From Candidatus Melainabacteria bacterium (lineage in GTDB: Bacteria; Cyanobacteriota; Vampirovibrionia; Obscuribacterales; Obscuribacteraceae): DNA of 33,260 bases. Below the pieces are notes generated by a model that saw nothing but the letters and a program-made list of their open reading frames with translations, was not told where the DNA came from and did not search any database. Of the stretch, positions 1-6,963 are shown one piece after another (positions within the stretch are counted from its first letter, which is position 1; each line of letters opens with the position of its first letter). The stretch covers positions 1 through 33,260 of the forward strand of contig DTSE01000147.1 of NCBI GenBank assembly GCA_012965515.1, written 5' to 3'. Made by a program: the position numbers and the translations under genes.

Positions 1-302
1 ATCGCAACCGTCGGACCAGCGACCAACTCTTGCGAAACTTCGGCACCCTTCTTAGACAATGTCTCCGCTACACCATCAAGAACTTTCTTAGCCTTGGTCT
101 CAAAAGCATGCGGCAAATCTTCAGGAAAGTCGGCAACGGTAGCCAGCAGCCTCTCGTAGGAGGGCAGTTCCTCGCGCACAGAAAGCAGGTGAGCCTTCAA
201 GCCTGACAGAGGCACGATTTGCTCGAGTCGCTCGGCAAGATCCTTGGTCGGATGCGTAACATCCACCGGCAAAAGTACCTTTCCATTAGTAAGAGAAGCC
301 AT
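1..302 (-). CDS. Universal stress protein family (UspA-like), N-terminal part
   Basis: The reading frame runs leftward from an ATG at 302-300 and stays open for 100 codons to the window edge, so only the N-terminal part is visible. The protein begins MASLTNGKVLLPVDVTHP. The hydrophobic first strand ending in VLLPVDVT, followed by a helix and then AHLLSVREE, is the usual start of a UspA fold: strand 1 with a conserved Asp, helix 1, then strand 2. A GGAG about 10 nt upstream of the ATG fits a ribosome binding site. Usp proteins are cytosolic nucleotide-binding stress proteins. The nucleotide-binding glycines, if present, lie beyond the window, so ATP binding cannot be judged. The gene is divergent from purB across 190 nt. 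The family call is by pattern only. Confidence 0.66.
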   Translation of the reverse strand, partial: MASLTNGKVLLPVDVTHPTKDLAERLEQIVPLSGLKAHLLSVREELPSYERLLATVADFPEDLPHAFETKAKKVLDGVAETLSKKGAEVSQELVAGPTVA

Positions 303-492
303 TCGATTTAATCTCCGGAGGGCCAGGCTAAACAGCCGATATTCTAGCGCGGTTGGCATTGCCTTCGCCCCAATAGTTTTAAAGATGCAACTTTACTGAA
401 AGCAACCGCCCAGTGCGGCAGGGGGCGCGACGTCGTAAAATAACCTACGTTTCCTACATAGGCCTGCAAAGGCGAGAGCCGAGGTTTTTGCA

Positions 493-1788
493 TTGATTGA
501 CCGTTACACTCGCAAAGAAATGGGCGCGCTCTGGACGGACCAGTCGCGGTTTCAGACCTGGCTCGAAGTCGAAATCGCCGTCTGTGAAGCGCAAGTCAAG
601 CTGGGCGCGATCCCGGAAGAAGCACTGAAAGACATCAAAGCGAAGGCAAAATTCGATGTCGACAGAATCAAAGAGATTGAAGAAGAGGTAAAGCACGACG
701 TAATCGCGTTCTTGACCAACGTCAATGAAAATGTCGGGGAAAACTCGCGCTTCATCCATTTGGGTCTGACCAGCTCGGATGTTATCGATACAGCTCTTGC
801 CATCAATATGCGTCGCGCCGGTTTAATGCTCAGGACGGAACTCAATAATTTGCATGACGCAATTCTGGGTCAGGTGCGCAAACATAAAGGAACAGTGCAA
901 ATCGGGCGCTCGCACGGTATTCACGCTGAACCTCTGACGTTCGGGTTCAAACTCGGAGTCTGGCTTGAAGAGGTAAGACGCCATCAGAAACGTCTTGACG
1001 ACGCTATCGAAAACATTTCCGTGGGTATGGTTAGTGGACCCGTGGGTACGTTTTCCAACATTTCGCCGGAAGTTGAGAGACTGACATGCGAAGTGCTCGG
1101 TCTCACACCAGCGAAGATTTCGACGCAAATCATTCAGCGCGACAGGCATGCTCAGTACCTTTTCACGCTGGCGCTCATCGGCTCTTCGCTCGAGAAATTC
1201 GCCACGGAAATCAGACACTTGCAACGCACTGACGTTCTGGAAGTGGAAGAACCTTTCTCCCACGGACAAAAAGGTTCTTCGGCAATGCCGCACAAACGCA
1301 ATCCGGTTGGTTCCGAGAACATCACCGGGCTGGCGAGAATTTTGCGTGGAAATGCAATGGCGGCGTTGGAAAACATTCCGCTCTGGCACGAGCGCGACAT
1401 CAGCCACTCTTCTGTAGAACGTGTGATCATTCCGGATTCAACAATCCTGCTCGATTACATGCTTGCTCGCTTCACTAAAATCATGGCCGGTTTAGTAGTG
1501 TACGAGAAAAACATGGCGCGCAATCTCGATGTTTTCGGCGGCGTGATTTTCTCGCAAGCAGTCATGCTCAAACTCATCGAGAAGGGGCTGAGCCGCGAAG
1601 ATGCTTACAAGCTGGTGCAAACCAACGCGATGAAAGCATGGAACTCTGATAACGGTAATTTCAAGGATTATTTGTCCAATGATCCTTCGGTTACCAAACA
1701 TTTGAGAAAAGAGGAGATAGCCTCTTGCTTCGATCCAAATGAGTATTTGAAAAACATCGATGTAGTGTTCGATAGACTTGGTGTTTAA
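493..1788 (+). CDS. purB: Adenylosuccinate lyase
   Basis: Cytosolic fumarase/aspartase-superfamily lyase of purine synthesis. It removes fumarate from SAICAR in the de novo pathway and from adenylosuccinate to make AMP. The 431-aa length matches the short bacterial form. The superfamily signature SSAMPHKRNPVGSEN is present, with the flexible-loop serines at residues 262-263. The general-acid histidine region GRSHGIHAEP has His141 and His144, and TSSDVIDTA sits near residue 95. The start is a TTG at 493: the protein then begins MIDRYTRKEMG, which is how PurB proteins begin, and a GAGG box lies 8 nt upstream. It is the first gene of a plus-strand cluster, with malQ following after 56 nt. The antisense open frame inside it is a shadow. 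Confidence 0.97.
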   Translation: MIDRYTRKEMGALWTDQSRFQTWLEVEIAVCEAQVKLGAIPEEALKDIKAKAKFDVDRIKEIEEEVKHDVIAFLTNVNENVGENSRFIHLGLTSSDVIDTALAINMRRAGLMLRTELNNLHDAILGQVRKHKGTVQIGRSHGIHAEPLTFGFKLGVWLEEVRRHQKRLDDAIENISVGMVSGPVGTFSNISPEVERLTCEVLGLTPAKISTQIIQRDRHAQYLFTLALIGSSLEKFATEIRHLQRTDVLEVEEPFSHGQKGSSAMPHKRNPVGSENITGLARILRGNAMAALENIPLWHERDISHSSVERVIIPDSTILLDYMLARFTKIMAGLVVYEKNMARNLDVFGGVIFSQAVMLKLIEKGLSREDAYKLVQTNAMKAWNSDNGNFKDYLSNDPSVTKHLRKEEIASCFDPNEYLKNIDVVFDRLGV

Positions 1789-1844
1789 GCGGTTAAGCGC
1801 CTATCTATTTGAACAGCTCGGCTTTCTGACTTGAGATATTTGCG

Positions 1845-3578
1845 ATGAGAATTGATCCAAAGAAAAAACTTGCAGGTGTTCTGATTCCTGTCTTCGCGTT
1901 GCGTCACAGCAACGATTTGGGAGTAGGCGATACGACCGCCGTCAAGCAAGCCATCGACTTTTGCGCCCGCCACGAAATCGGCGTGTTGCAAACTCTACCG
2001 ATTAATGAAACCGGCGGCGATCATAGCCCGTACTCCGCAATCAGTTCCGTGGCTCTCGACCCGACTCTGTTGGACGTGACACCACAAGCGATGCCCTGGC
2101 TAACGAATGAAGACTTCCACTCAATCGTTACTGATTCCGTGCGCAGCAGACTGAATGAAGGTCCGGTCAAATACGATGAGGTCAAGGCGCTTAAACATGC
2201 ACTTCTAAGAATTGCTTTTGATTCTTTTAAACGGAATGAGAAAAACGCAGCAGAAGTAAAACGATTCGCAGATTTCAAAAAAAGCAATGAACGCTGGTTG
2301 ATTCCATATGCATTGTTTAGAACTTTAGTCGACCACCACAACGGCAGCAGTGTCTGGACTGAATGGCAAGAAGATTTCAGAGATCCCAAAACAGCAATCG
2401 CCTGGATCGCCAAGAGTCCGCAAAAGGCTGATTTTGAGCGGCTGATCAGCTATTACGAATTCGTGCAGTGGCAAGCCTTCGAGCAGTGGCATGCGGTTAG
2501 AGCTTATGCCGATGAAAGAAATGTTCGACTAATGGGTGATATCCCATTTGGTGTCAGCCGATACAGCGCAGACGTTTGGGCACAACGAGATCTGTTCGAT
2601 TTGGAATGGTCTGGTGGCGCTCCACCAGAAGGATACTTTCAAGGAGACCCATTCACAGCAAAATGGGGCCAGAACTGGGGAGTTCCACTATACGCATGGA
2701 AGAAGCACAAAGCGGATAACTACCAGTGGTGGCGCCAAAGAATCGGAATGGCGACCACAATTTTCAATGATTTCCGCATCGATCACGTGCTGGGATTCTT
2801 CCGAATCTACTCTTTCCCCTGGATTCCCGAACGCAACTGGGAGTTCACAGAACTTACCGAAGAAGAAGCCGAAGAAAAAACTGGCGGCAAACTTCCGCAG
2901 TTTCTGCCGCGTTCCGATAAAGAGCCAGCCGATGCAAAATTGAACGAGAAAGAAGGGAAGGTCTTTCTCGAAATGGTCATGGATGCATCAGGCAGCGCCT
3001 GGATTGTTGCTGAAGATCTGGGTGTGGTTCCTAAATACGTACGTCCACTTTTACGTTCCTTGGGCATGGCAGGGTTCGCAATTCCCATTTTCGAGCGCGA
3101 TGAAGAAACGCGTGAATTTGAGCCAAGCGAAGAAATGCAACCGCTGAGTTTAGGAACTTACGGCACGCACGATCATGAACCACTGAAAGCCTATTATGAG
3201 CGATTGGTTGAATGGTGGCACGGTCCCGATGGCAGTGAAGGTTGGAAAGAAGTGCAACGCTTAATGCGTTTTCTCGGTCTCGACGTAGATGATCCGCCGA
3301 AAGAGTTTACTCCTGAGCTTCACAAATCGTTTCTGAAAACACTGATGGAAAGCCCTTGTTGGCTAGCCTTGCTGATGATCACCGATTTGCTAGGGACAAC
3401 TCAACGATTCAACGAGCCTGGAGCAGCAGGTGACGTGAATTGGAGTCAACGATTGGAAGCAAGCTTGGACGAACTGGAAAAACGTCCGGAGTATGCCGAA
3501 AACATTTCAACGTTCCAAAACCTGATTTCGAAGACAAACAGGTTGCCGGCGAAACTGGCAGCAAAAGGGGCAGTCTAG
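1845..3578 (+). CDS. malQ: 4-alpha-glucanotransferase (amylomaltase, GH77)
   Basis: GH77 enzyme that transfers 4-alpha-glucan segments between maltooligosaccharides, acting in glycogen and maltodextrin metabolism in the cytosol. The 577-aa length fits the compact bacterial type without the long N-terminal domain. The catalytic triad is visible: nucleophile Asp313 in FRIDHVLGFFR, acid/base Glu390 in VAEDLGVVP, and the transition-state Asp443 in GTHDHEPL. GDIPFGVSRYSADVW near residue 230 is the conserved substrate-binding segment. The ATG at 1845 gives the usual early LAGVLIPVFALR strand, although the Shine-Dalgarno upstream is weak. The stop is 3 nt before the next gene, so co-transcription with 3582-4034 is very likely. 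Confidence 0.96.
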   Translation: MRIDPKKKLAGVLIPVFALRHSNDLGVGDTTAVKQAIDFCARHEIGVLQTLPINETGGDHSPYSAISSVALDPTLLDVTPQAMPWLTNEDFHSIVTDSVRSRLNEGPVKYDEVKALKHALLRIAFDSFKRNEKNAAEVKRFADFKKSNERWLIPYALFRTLVDHHNGSSVWTEWQEDFRDPKTAIAWIAKSPQKADFERLISYYEFVQWQAFEQWHAVRAYADERNVRLMGDIPFGVSRYSADVWAQRDLFDLEWSGGAPPEGYFQGDPFTAKWGQNWGVPLYAWKKHKADNYQWWRQRIGMATTIFNDFRIDHVLGFFRIYSFPWIPERNWEFTELTEEEAEEKTGGKLPQFLPRSDKEPADAKLNEKEGKVFLEMVMDASGSAWIVAEDLGVVPKYVRPLLRSLGMAGFAIPIFERDEETREFEPSEEMQPLSLGTYGTHDHEPLKAYYERLVEWWHGPDGSEGWKEVQRLMRFLGLDVDDPPKEFTPELHKSFLKTLMESPCWLALLMITDLLGTTQRFNEPGAAGDVNWSQRLEASLDELEKRPEYAENISTFQNLISKTNRLPAKLAAKGAV

Positions 3579-3581
3579 GTC

Positions 3582-4034
3582 TTGGAGCCAAAATTCAAAT
3601 CAGCAGACGATATGGTCCGCTCAATGTGGCGCGAGCTAGGATTTTACATTGTCTTCGATGAAGAAAAGAATGAGATACGTGTGGAAGCGGATTCTGCGGG
3701 ACTACTTTCTTTTGCCAAATTGTTTCGAGATTACGGAACCGATCCGGACACCATCGAAGTCGGTCATGAACATCTAGGTCCCTACTCCGATCCGACTATT
3801 ATCACTGGCACTGAAAAGAAGTGCACCGAGAAATACATTCAGGGTACTCAATCTGACTTTTTAGCTCTGGCGCTTGAAGTAGAAACCGAGGCAGGTAGAA
3901 TGAGCCCAGGAGAATCATACTTCTCGCAACACTTTTGCAACAGCAGCGGCATTAGAATTAGGTTTCACTTACAAAAAGCTGGATTTGATCCCTGCACAGC
4001 AGACCCACTCTTACAAGATGAGGCGAAAACTTGA
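3582..4034 (+). CDS. Unrecognised small soluble protein, 150 aa
   Basis: I do not recognise this protein. It has no membrane segment or signal peptide. It begins MEPKFKSADDMVRSMWREL from a TTG 3 nt after the malQ stop. An AAGGGG about 11 nt upstream of the TTG lies inside the malQ end, which suggests coupled translation. An in-frame ATG at 3612 (MVRSMWREL) is the alternative start but has no visible ribosome site. The middle (strand-like IRVEAD, then AGLLSFAKLFRDYG, then VGHEHLGP) weakly resembles the small alpha/beta fold of Imm32-type proteins; this is a guess from pattern. The end overlaps the rhodanese start by 4 nt (TTGA), so it is part of the same operon. It could be an accessory of either neighbour. 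Confidence 0.8.
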   Translation: MEPKFKSADDMVRSMWRELGFYIVFDEEKNEIRVEADSAGLLSFAKLFRDYGTDPDTIEVGHEHLGPYSDPTIITGTEKKCTEKYIQGTQSDFLALALEVETEAGRMSPGESYFSQHFCNSSGIRIRFHLQKAGFDPCTADPLLQDEAKT

Positions 4035-4933
4035 AGCAAGAGATCTTCTTGATCAACCCGAATGAACTGATTCAACTCCTTGAGCAATCGGCCGACGTCG
4101 TTCTTCTCGACACACGTGAAGAATTGGAGTTTTCGGAAGGACATATACCAAACGCAATATCAAACCAATGGTTTGAGTGGTGTTCGAAAGCCCCAGCAAC
4201 AGCCAAGTCTACGTTGTTCGAGCCAGGCTACTGGGGCAACCTCAATATTGAATCGATTGAGAAAATAGAAAATGCACTTGGCGATCTTGGTATCACCAAC
4301 GATGGCACCGTCGTCGTCTACTCGGGCGGCATTTCATCAAAAGGTAGAGAAGGAAGAGTAGCATGGATGCTGCTGTACTTCGGCATCGCAAAGGTTTACA
4401 TCCTCGATGGCGGATACAACGCCTGGCTTCAGGCGAAGGGTGAAGTTTCCACAAAAGTCGTTGATACCAAAACAATCAAAGCGAAAAACAAGAGGTTCAG
4501 AGTTTCACTTCAACCACAAAGACGAATCGAGCTTGCTGACGTAAAAAAGATGCTCGACGAAGACACAGGCACAGAGCCAATCTTGGTAGACACTCGCTCT
4601 CCTCTGGAGTTTGAAGGCAGACTTTACGATTACCAACCACGCATGGGTCACATGCCGCGCTCGGTCAACATCTGGTTCGACCGCTTCTTTGCAAACGACG
4701 GCAAATTTATCGGCGAAAAAGATTTTCTCAAGCTCTTAGAATCCGAAAATGCTCTTTCGAATGTTAAGGCTTCTTACTGCGAAGTCGGAGTACGGGCGGC
4801 GACCTTTTCTTTGCTATACGAATTAGCCACCGGTAGAGTCCTCCCTGTTTACGACGGTTCACTGATGGAGTGGTCGCATCATTCCGATCTGACGGTGATT
4901 TCCAGCTGCCAATCCGATTCGGATGCTACATAG
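4031..4933 (+). CDS. Two-domain rhodanese, thiosulfate/mercaptopyruvate sulfurtransferase
   Basis: Sulfurtransferase of 300 aa with two rhodanese domains, the usual length of the TST/MST family. The N-terminal domain (about 8-135) has VVLLDTREELEFSEGHIPNA but lacks the active-site cysteine: the loop position reads YSGGISSKGREGRV. This is normal for tandem rhodaneses. The C-terminal domain (about 165-290) carries VDTRSPLEFEG and the active loop CEVGVRA with Cys250. The start is a TTG overlapping the upstream stop (TTGA), with GAGG 7 nt before it, so it is translationally coupled to the 150-aa protein. It moves sulfane sulfur to cyanide or thiol acceptors; the in vivo acceptor cannot be told from sequence. 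No signal peptide, so cytosolic. Confidence 0.93.
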   Translation: MKQEIFLINPNELIQLLEQSADVVLLDTREELEFSEGHIPNAISNQWFEWCSKAPATAKSTLFEPGYWGNLNIESIEKIENALGDLGITNDGTVVVYSGGISSKGREGRVAWMLLYFGIAKVYILDGGYNAWLQAKGEVSTKVVDTKTIKAKNKRFRVSLQPQRRIELADVKKMLDEDTGTEPILVDTRSPLEFEGRLYDYQPRMGHMPRSVNIWFDRFFANDGKFIGEKDFLKLLESENALSNVKASYCEVGVRAATFSLLYELATGRVLPVYDGSLMEWSHHSDLTVISSCQSDSDAT

Positions 4934-4957
4934 GCGGGTCTTCTAGGTGCCGCACCG

Positions 4958-4986
4958 TTACCAAGAGCCCGAACAGTTGATATAGT
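4958..4986 (+). promoter_or_regulatory. Sigma-70-type promoter for the 319-aa gene
   Basis: A TTACCA box (4958-4963) and a TATAGT box (4981-4986) are separated by exactly 17 nt. Transcription would be expected to start near 4992-4994, only a few bases before the ATG at 4998. No Shine-Dalgarno is visible between the -10 box and the ATG, so the message may be leaderless or nearly so. Seen in sequence; not experimentally supported. Confidence 0.45.
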
Positions 4987-4997
4987 CTTATCTGACT

Positions 4998-5957
4998 ATG
5001 CATCCAGCATTCTTAATTCGAGCAGGCATTGATTGGGTCAGGCATCGCCCTGATCTAAGAGAGTCCAACCCATATTCGCGTTGCGAAGAGACGCTAAAAG
5101 CAGTGCAATTGCTTTGGCAACAACAGGTTGGGCGCTCGGAGCCGCTATTGCTCGAACAGGCGATTGTGACAGCCTACTGGGCGGAATTCTTCAACGCCGA
5201 AGACACGACGCCGGACGAAAAAGAGTGGCGCGACGGGCTCAACAAGCGCTCCAGCCAGTACGATTCGTTTGAAGATTGGCAAGATTGGTTCAAGAAGAGC
5301 TACGCGAAGGTTTATCGCGACAACGCTATCTGGTTGAGCGTATTAATGACCGCCTGGGCATATACACACCAATTCGATGTTATATACGGCGAAGAAAGCT
5401 GGGAATTCGTGCCCTCGCTTTCATACATGCCGACGACTGAGATGTGGCGGCTGGAGCCGCACATAATCACCCTTCAGGAAGTTTTGCGTGAGTTCTGGCA
5501 TGAAGAGCTCCGCGCCTACGAGGAAGCGGGCTTCACTGTCGACGAGCGCACGTCTCCCCATCTGGGCAGAGTCGAGTGTCTTGGCTTCGACACGAAGCTG
5601 TACACGCTCAACTTTCCACCGCGGGCGAACCGCCAGCCGGTCAATTTGGAAGTGGGCGACTTGATCGCAGACATCATCGTACCGCCAGGCGACGACTGGT
5701 ACAGGCACCTGGACAATATCATTTTTGCCCACGATTGCCTGGATGTGACCGCTTTGATCAACCGCGCGCAGTACATGTTCGGCAGTCGCAGACGCCTTCT
5801 GGAGCTTTCCATCGACAACGACAACGAAAAAGCGCGCATGCAAGCATCGGCAGAAGGCTGGATGGTGCCGCTGACCGGTGATGAAGAATTTCAAGAAGGC
5901 GAGTGGACATCGCCAGGCGGAACCGAGCCGTCAAATTGGGCGACACCTGCTGGTTAG
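4998..5957 (+). CDS. Unrecognised soluble protein, 319 aa
   Basis: I do not recognise a family. The protein is rich in Trp, Tyr and acidic residues and has no signal peptide or convincing membrane span. The first half looks mostly helical, with many tryptophans (for example WQDWFKKSYAKVYRDNAIW). The second half holds beta-like segments (RVECLGFDTKLYTLNFPP; VGDLIADIIVPPGDDWYRH). The C-terminal 25 residues are polar and Gly/Pro/Ser-rich, probably disordered. It starts at an ATG only a few bases after a good -10 box. It is separated from the rhodanese by 64 nt with its own promoter, so it is probably a separate unit. It ends facing the rsmG stop across a hairpin-bearing gap. Confidence 0.82.
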   Translation: MHPAFLIRAGIDWVRHRPDLRESNPYSRCEETLKAVQLLWQQQVGRSEPLLLEQAIVTAYWAEFFNAEDTTPDEKEWRDGLNKRSSQYDSFEDWQDWFKKSYAKVYRDNAIWLSVLMTAWAYTHQFDVIYGEESWEFVPSLSYMPTTEMWRLEPHIITLQEVLREFWHEELRAYEEAGFTVDERTSPHLGRVECLGFDTKLYTLNFPPRANRQPVNLEVGDLIADIIVPPGDDWYRHLDNIIFAHDCLDVTALINRAQYMFGSRRRLLELSIDNDNEKARMQASAEGWMVPLTGDEEFQEGEWTSPGGTEPSNWATPAG

Positions 5958-5974
5958 CAACCGGTTTTAATACC

Positions 5975-6002
5975 GGGCGATGCATGGCATCGCCCCTACG
6001 CA
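5975..6002 (-). repeat. Dispersed hairpin element (copy A)
   Basis: GGGCGATGC (5975-5983), ATG, then GCATCGCCC (5987-5995) form a perfect 9-bp stem with a 3-nt loop, followed by CCTACGC. Read on the minus strand it is GCGTAGGGGCG...CGCCCGGTATTA. It shares its left flank and outer stem with the copy at 26316-26340 and its stem and right flank with the copy at 14800-14830. It lies between the convergent stops of the 319-aa gene and rsmG. It has no T-tract, so it is not a classical intrinsic terminator. Confidence 0.75.
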
Positions 6003-6044
6003 AGTAATAACGCTACTCTCCGCTGTTACGGCATTCTTGCCGCC

Positions 6045-6071
6045 CGGTGTCGGCTAGCAGCCGACGCACCG
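6045..6071. repeat. Bulged hairpin in a convergent gap
   Basis: CGGTG-T-CGGCT (6045-6055) pairs with AGCCGA...CACCG (59-71 of the 6000s) around a 3-nt loop AGC. The stem is about 11 bp with a 2-nt bulge. It sits 24 nt beyond the rsmG stop and may protect or delimit the 3' ends of both convergent messages. There is no adjacent T-run, so termination is not shown. Confidence 0.5.
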
Positions 6072-6094
6072 AGTTTGAGTAGGCACGGACCGTT

Positions 6095-6829
6095 TCAGTC
6101 GCGCTTAATTCGTGACCAGGGGCGCGGATAGCCTTCCGGCGTCTGGTTGTGTTTCTTCAAAACCAAGATTACGCGCTCAGTTTCATCGTTTCCGGGTTCA
6201 ATATTGACCATCTCTTCAACGCCCGCACCCATCTGTTTCAACCGTTTCTCAGCCTCTCCCATCTCCTGGTCGAGCTGGCTTTTGGTCTTTTGCAACAGGG
6301 CATAGCCGCCCACCTTAACAAGTGGAATGAGGAGCTCTGAAACCAGCGCTGTAGTGCCCACCGCACGGGCAGTCGCGAGGTCAAAAGTGCCTCTATAGTC
6401 GCTCAGGGTACCCAATTCCTCCGCACGGCCATTTATCACAGAAATTGGATTGTCCAACTTCAATAAATCGCTCGCCTGCTCGAGAAAACGGCACTTCTTG
6501 GCAGTCGCCTCAACTAGAGAAACCTTCAGTTCTGGCAGAGCCAGTGCCAGAATCACGCCCGGAAATCCGCCACCGGCGCCCACATCGACCAGCCCGACAG
6601 GCCTATGCTCTGGCATAAAACGCCTAATAATCGGCAAAAGTGTCAAAGAGTCGAGAACGTGACGCTCAATCAGTATCGAGGCTTCAGCCTTCGCGACCAG
6701 GTTTGTGTGCTGGTTGTAGGCGATCAAAGAGTTGAGAAACAGTCGCAATTTCTCGAATTTATCAGCATCAAGTGCGGAGAGGACGTCCCTGTTTAACTCC
6801 AGGGCTTCTTGCAGACTGTCTTTAATCAC
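6095..6829 (-). CDS. rsmG: 16S rRNA (guanine-527-N7) methyltransferase
   Basis: RsmG/GidB uses S-adenosylmethionine to methylate G527 of 16S rRNA. The 244-aa protein has the diagnostic RHVLDSL segment near residue 57, the SAM-binding loop VDVGAGGGFPGVILAL near residue 80, the TARAVG motif near residue 155, and LQKTKS. The C-terminal GYPRPWSRIKR matches the YPR...K tail of the family. The start is a GTG at 6829-6827 (MIKDSLQEALELN); a GGGAAG about 6 nt upstream can serve as ribosome site. It is divergent from the giant acidic protein gene, with both promoters expected in 6830-6963. Confidence 0.96.
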   Translation of the reverse strand: MIKDSLQEALELNRDVLSALDADKFEKLRLFLNSLIAYNQHTNLVAKAEASILIERHVLDSLTLLPIIRRFMPEHRPVGLVDVGAGGGFPGVILALALPELKVSLVEATAKKCRFLEQASDLLKLDNPISVINGRAEELGTLSDYRGTFDLATARAVGTTALVSELLIPLVKVGGYALLQKTKSQLDQEMGEAEKRLKQMGAGVEEMVNIEPGNDETERVILVLKKHNQTPEGYPRPWSRIKRD

Positions 6830-6963
6830 GTTGGCTTCCCAAAGACTGATAACTTTCGACTGTTAATTGTATGCGCAAACCCTCATAAATTCGCTTGCCG
6901 CCAAGTCGAGGGCAGGTGTCTGAGATGCCAAGGCACCTCTATCAGCATAAGAATATACATTAA

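Noticed and set aside
823..1407. 194-codon open frame on the minus strand inside purB
   Set aside because: It lies wholly antisense to a clear purB and shows no recognisable motif; its composition follows from the codon use of the real gene.
6830..6963. Specific promoter boxes for rsmG and the giant protein
   Set aside because: Several -10-like hexamers are present (TACAAT on minus, TATACA on plus) but none has a convincing -35 box at 16-18 nt.
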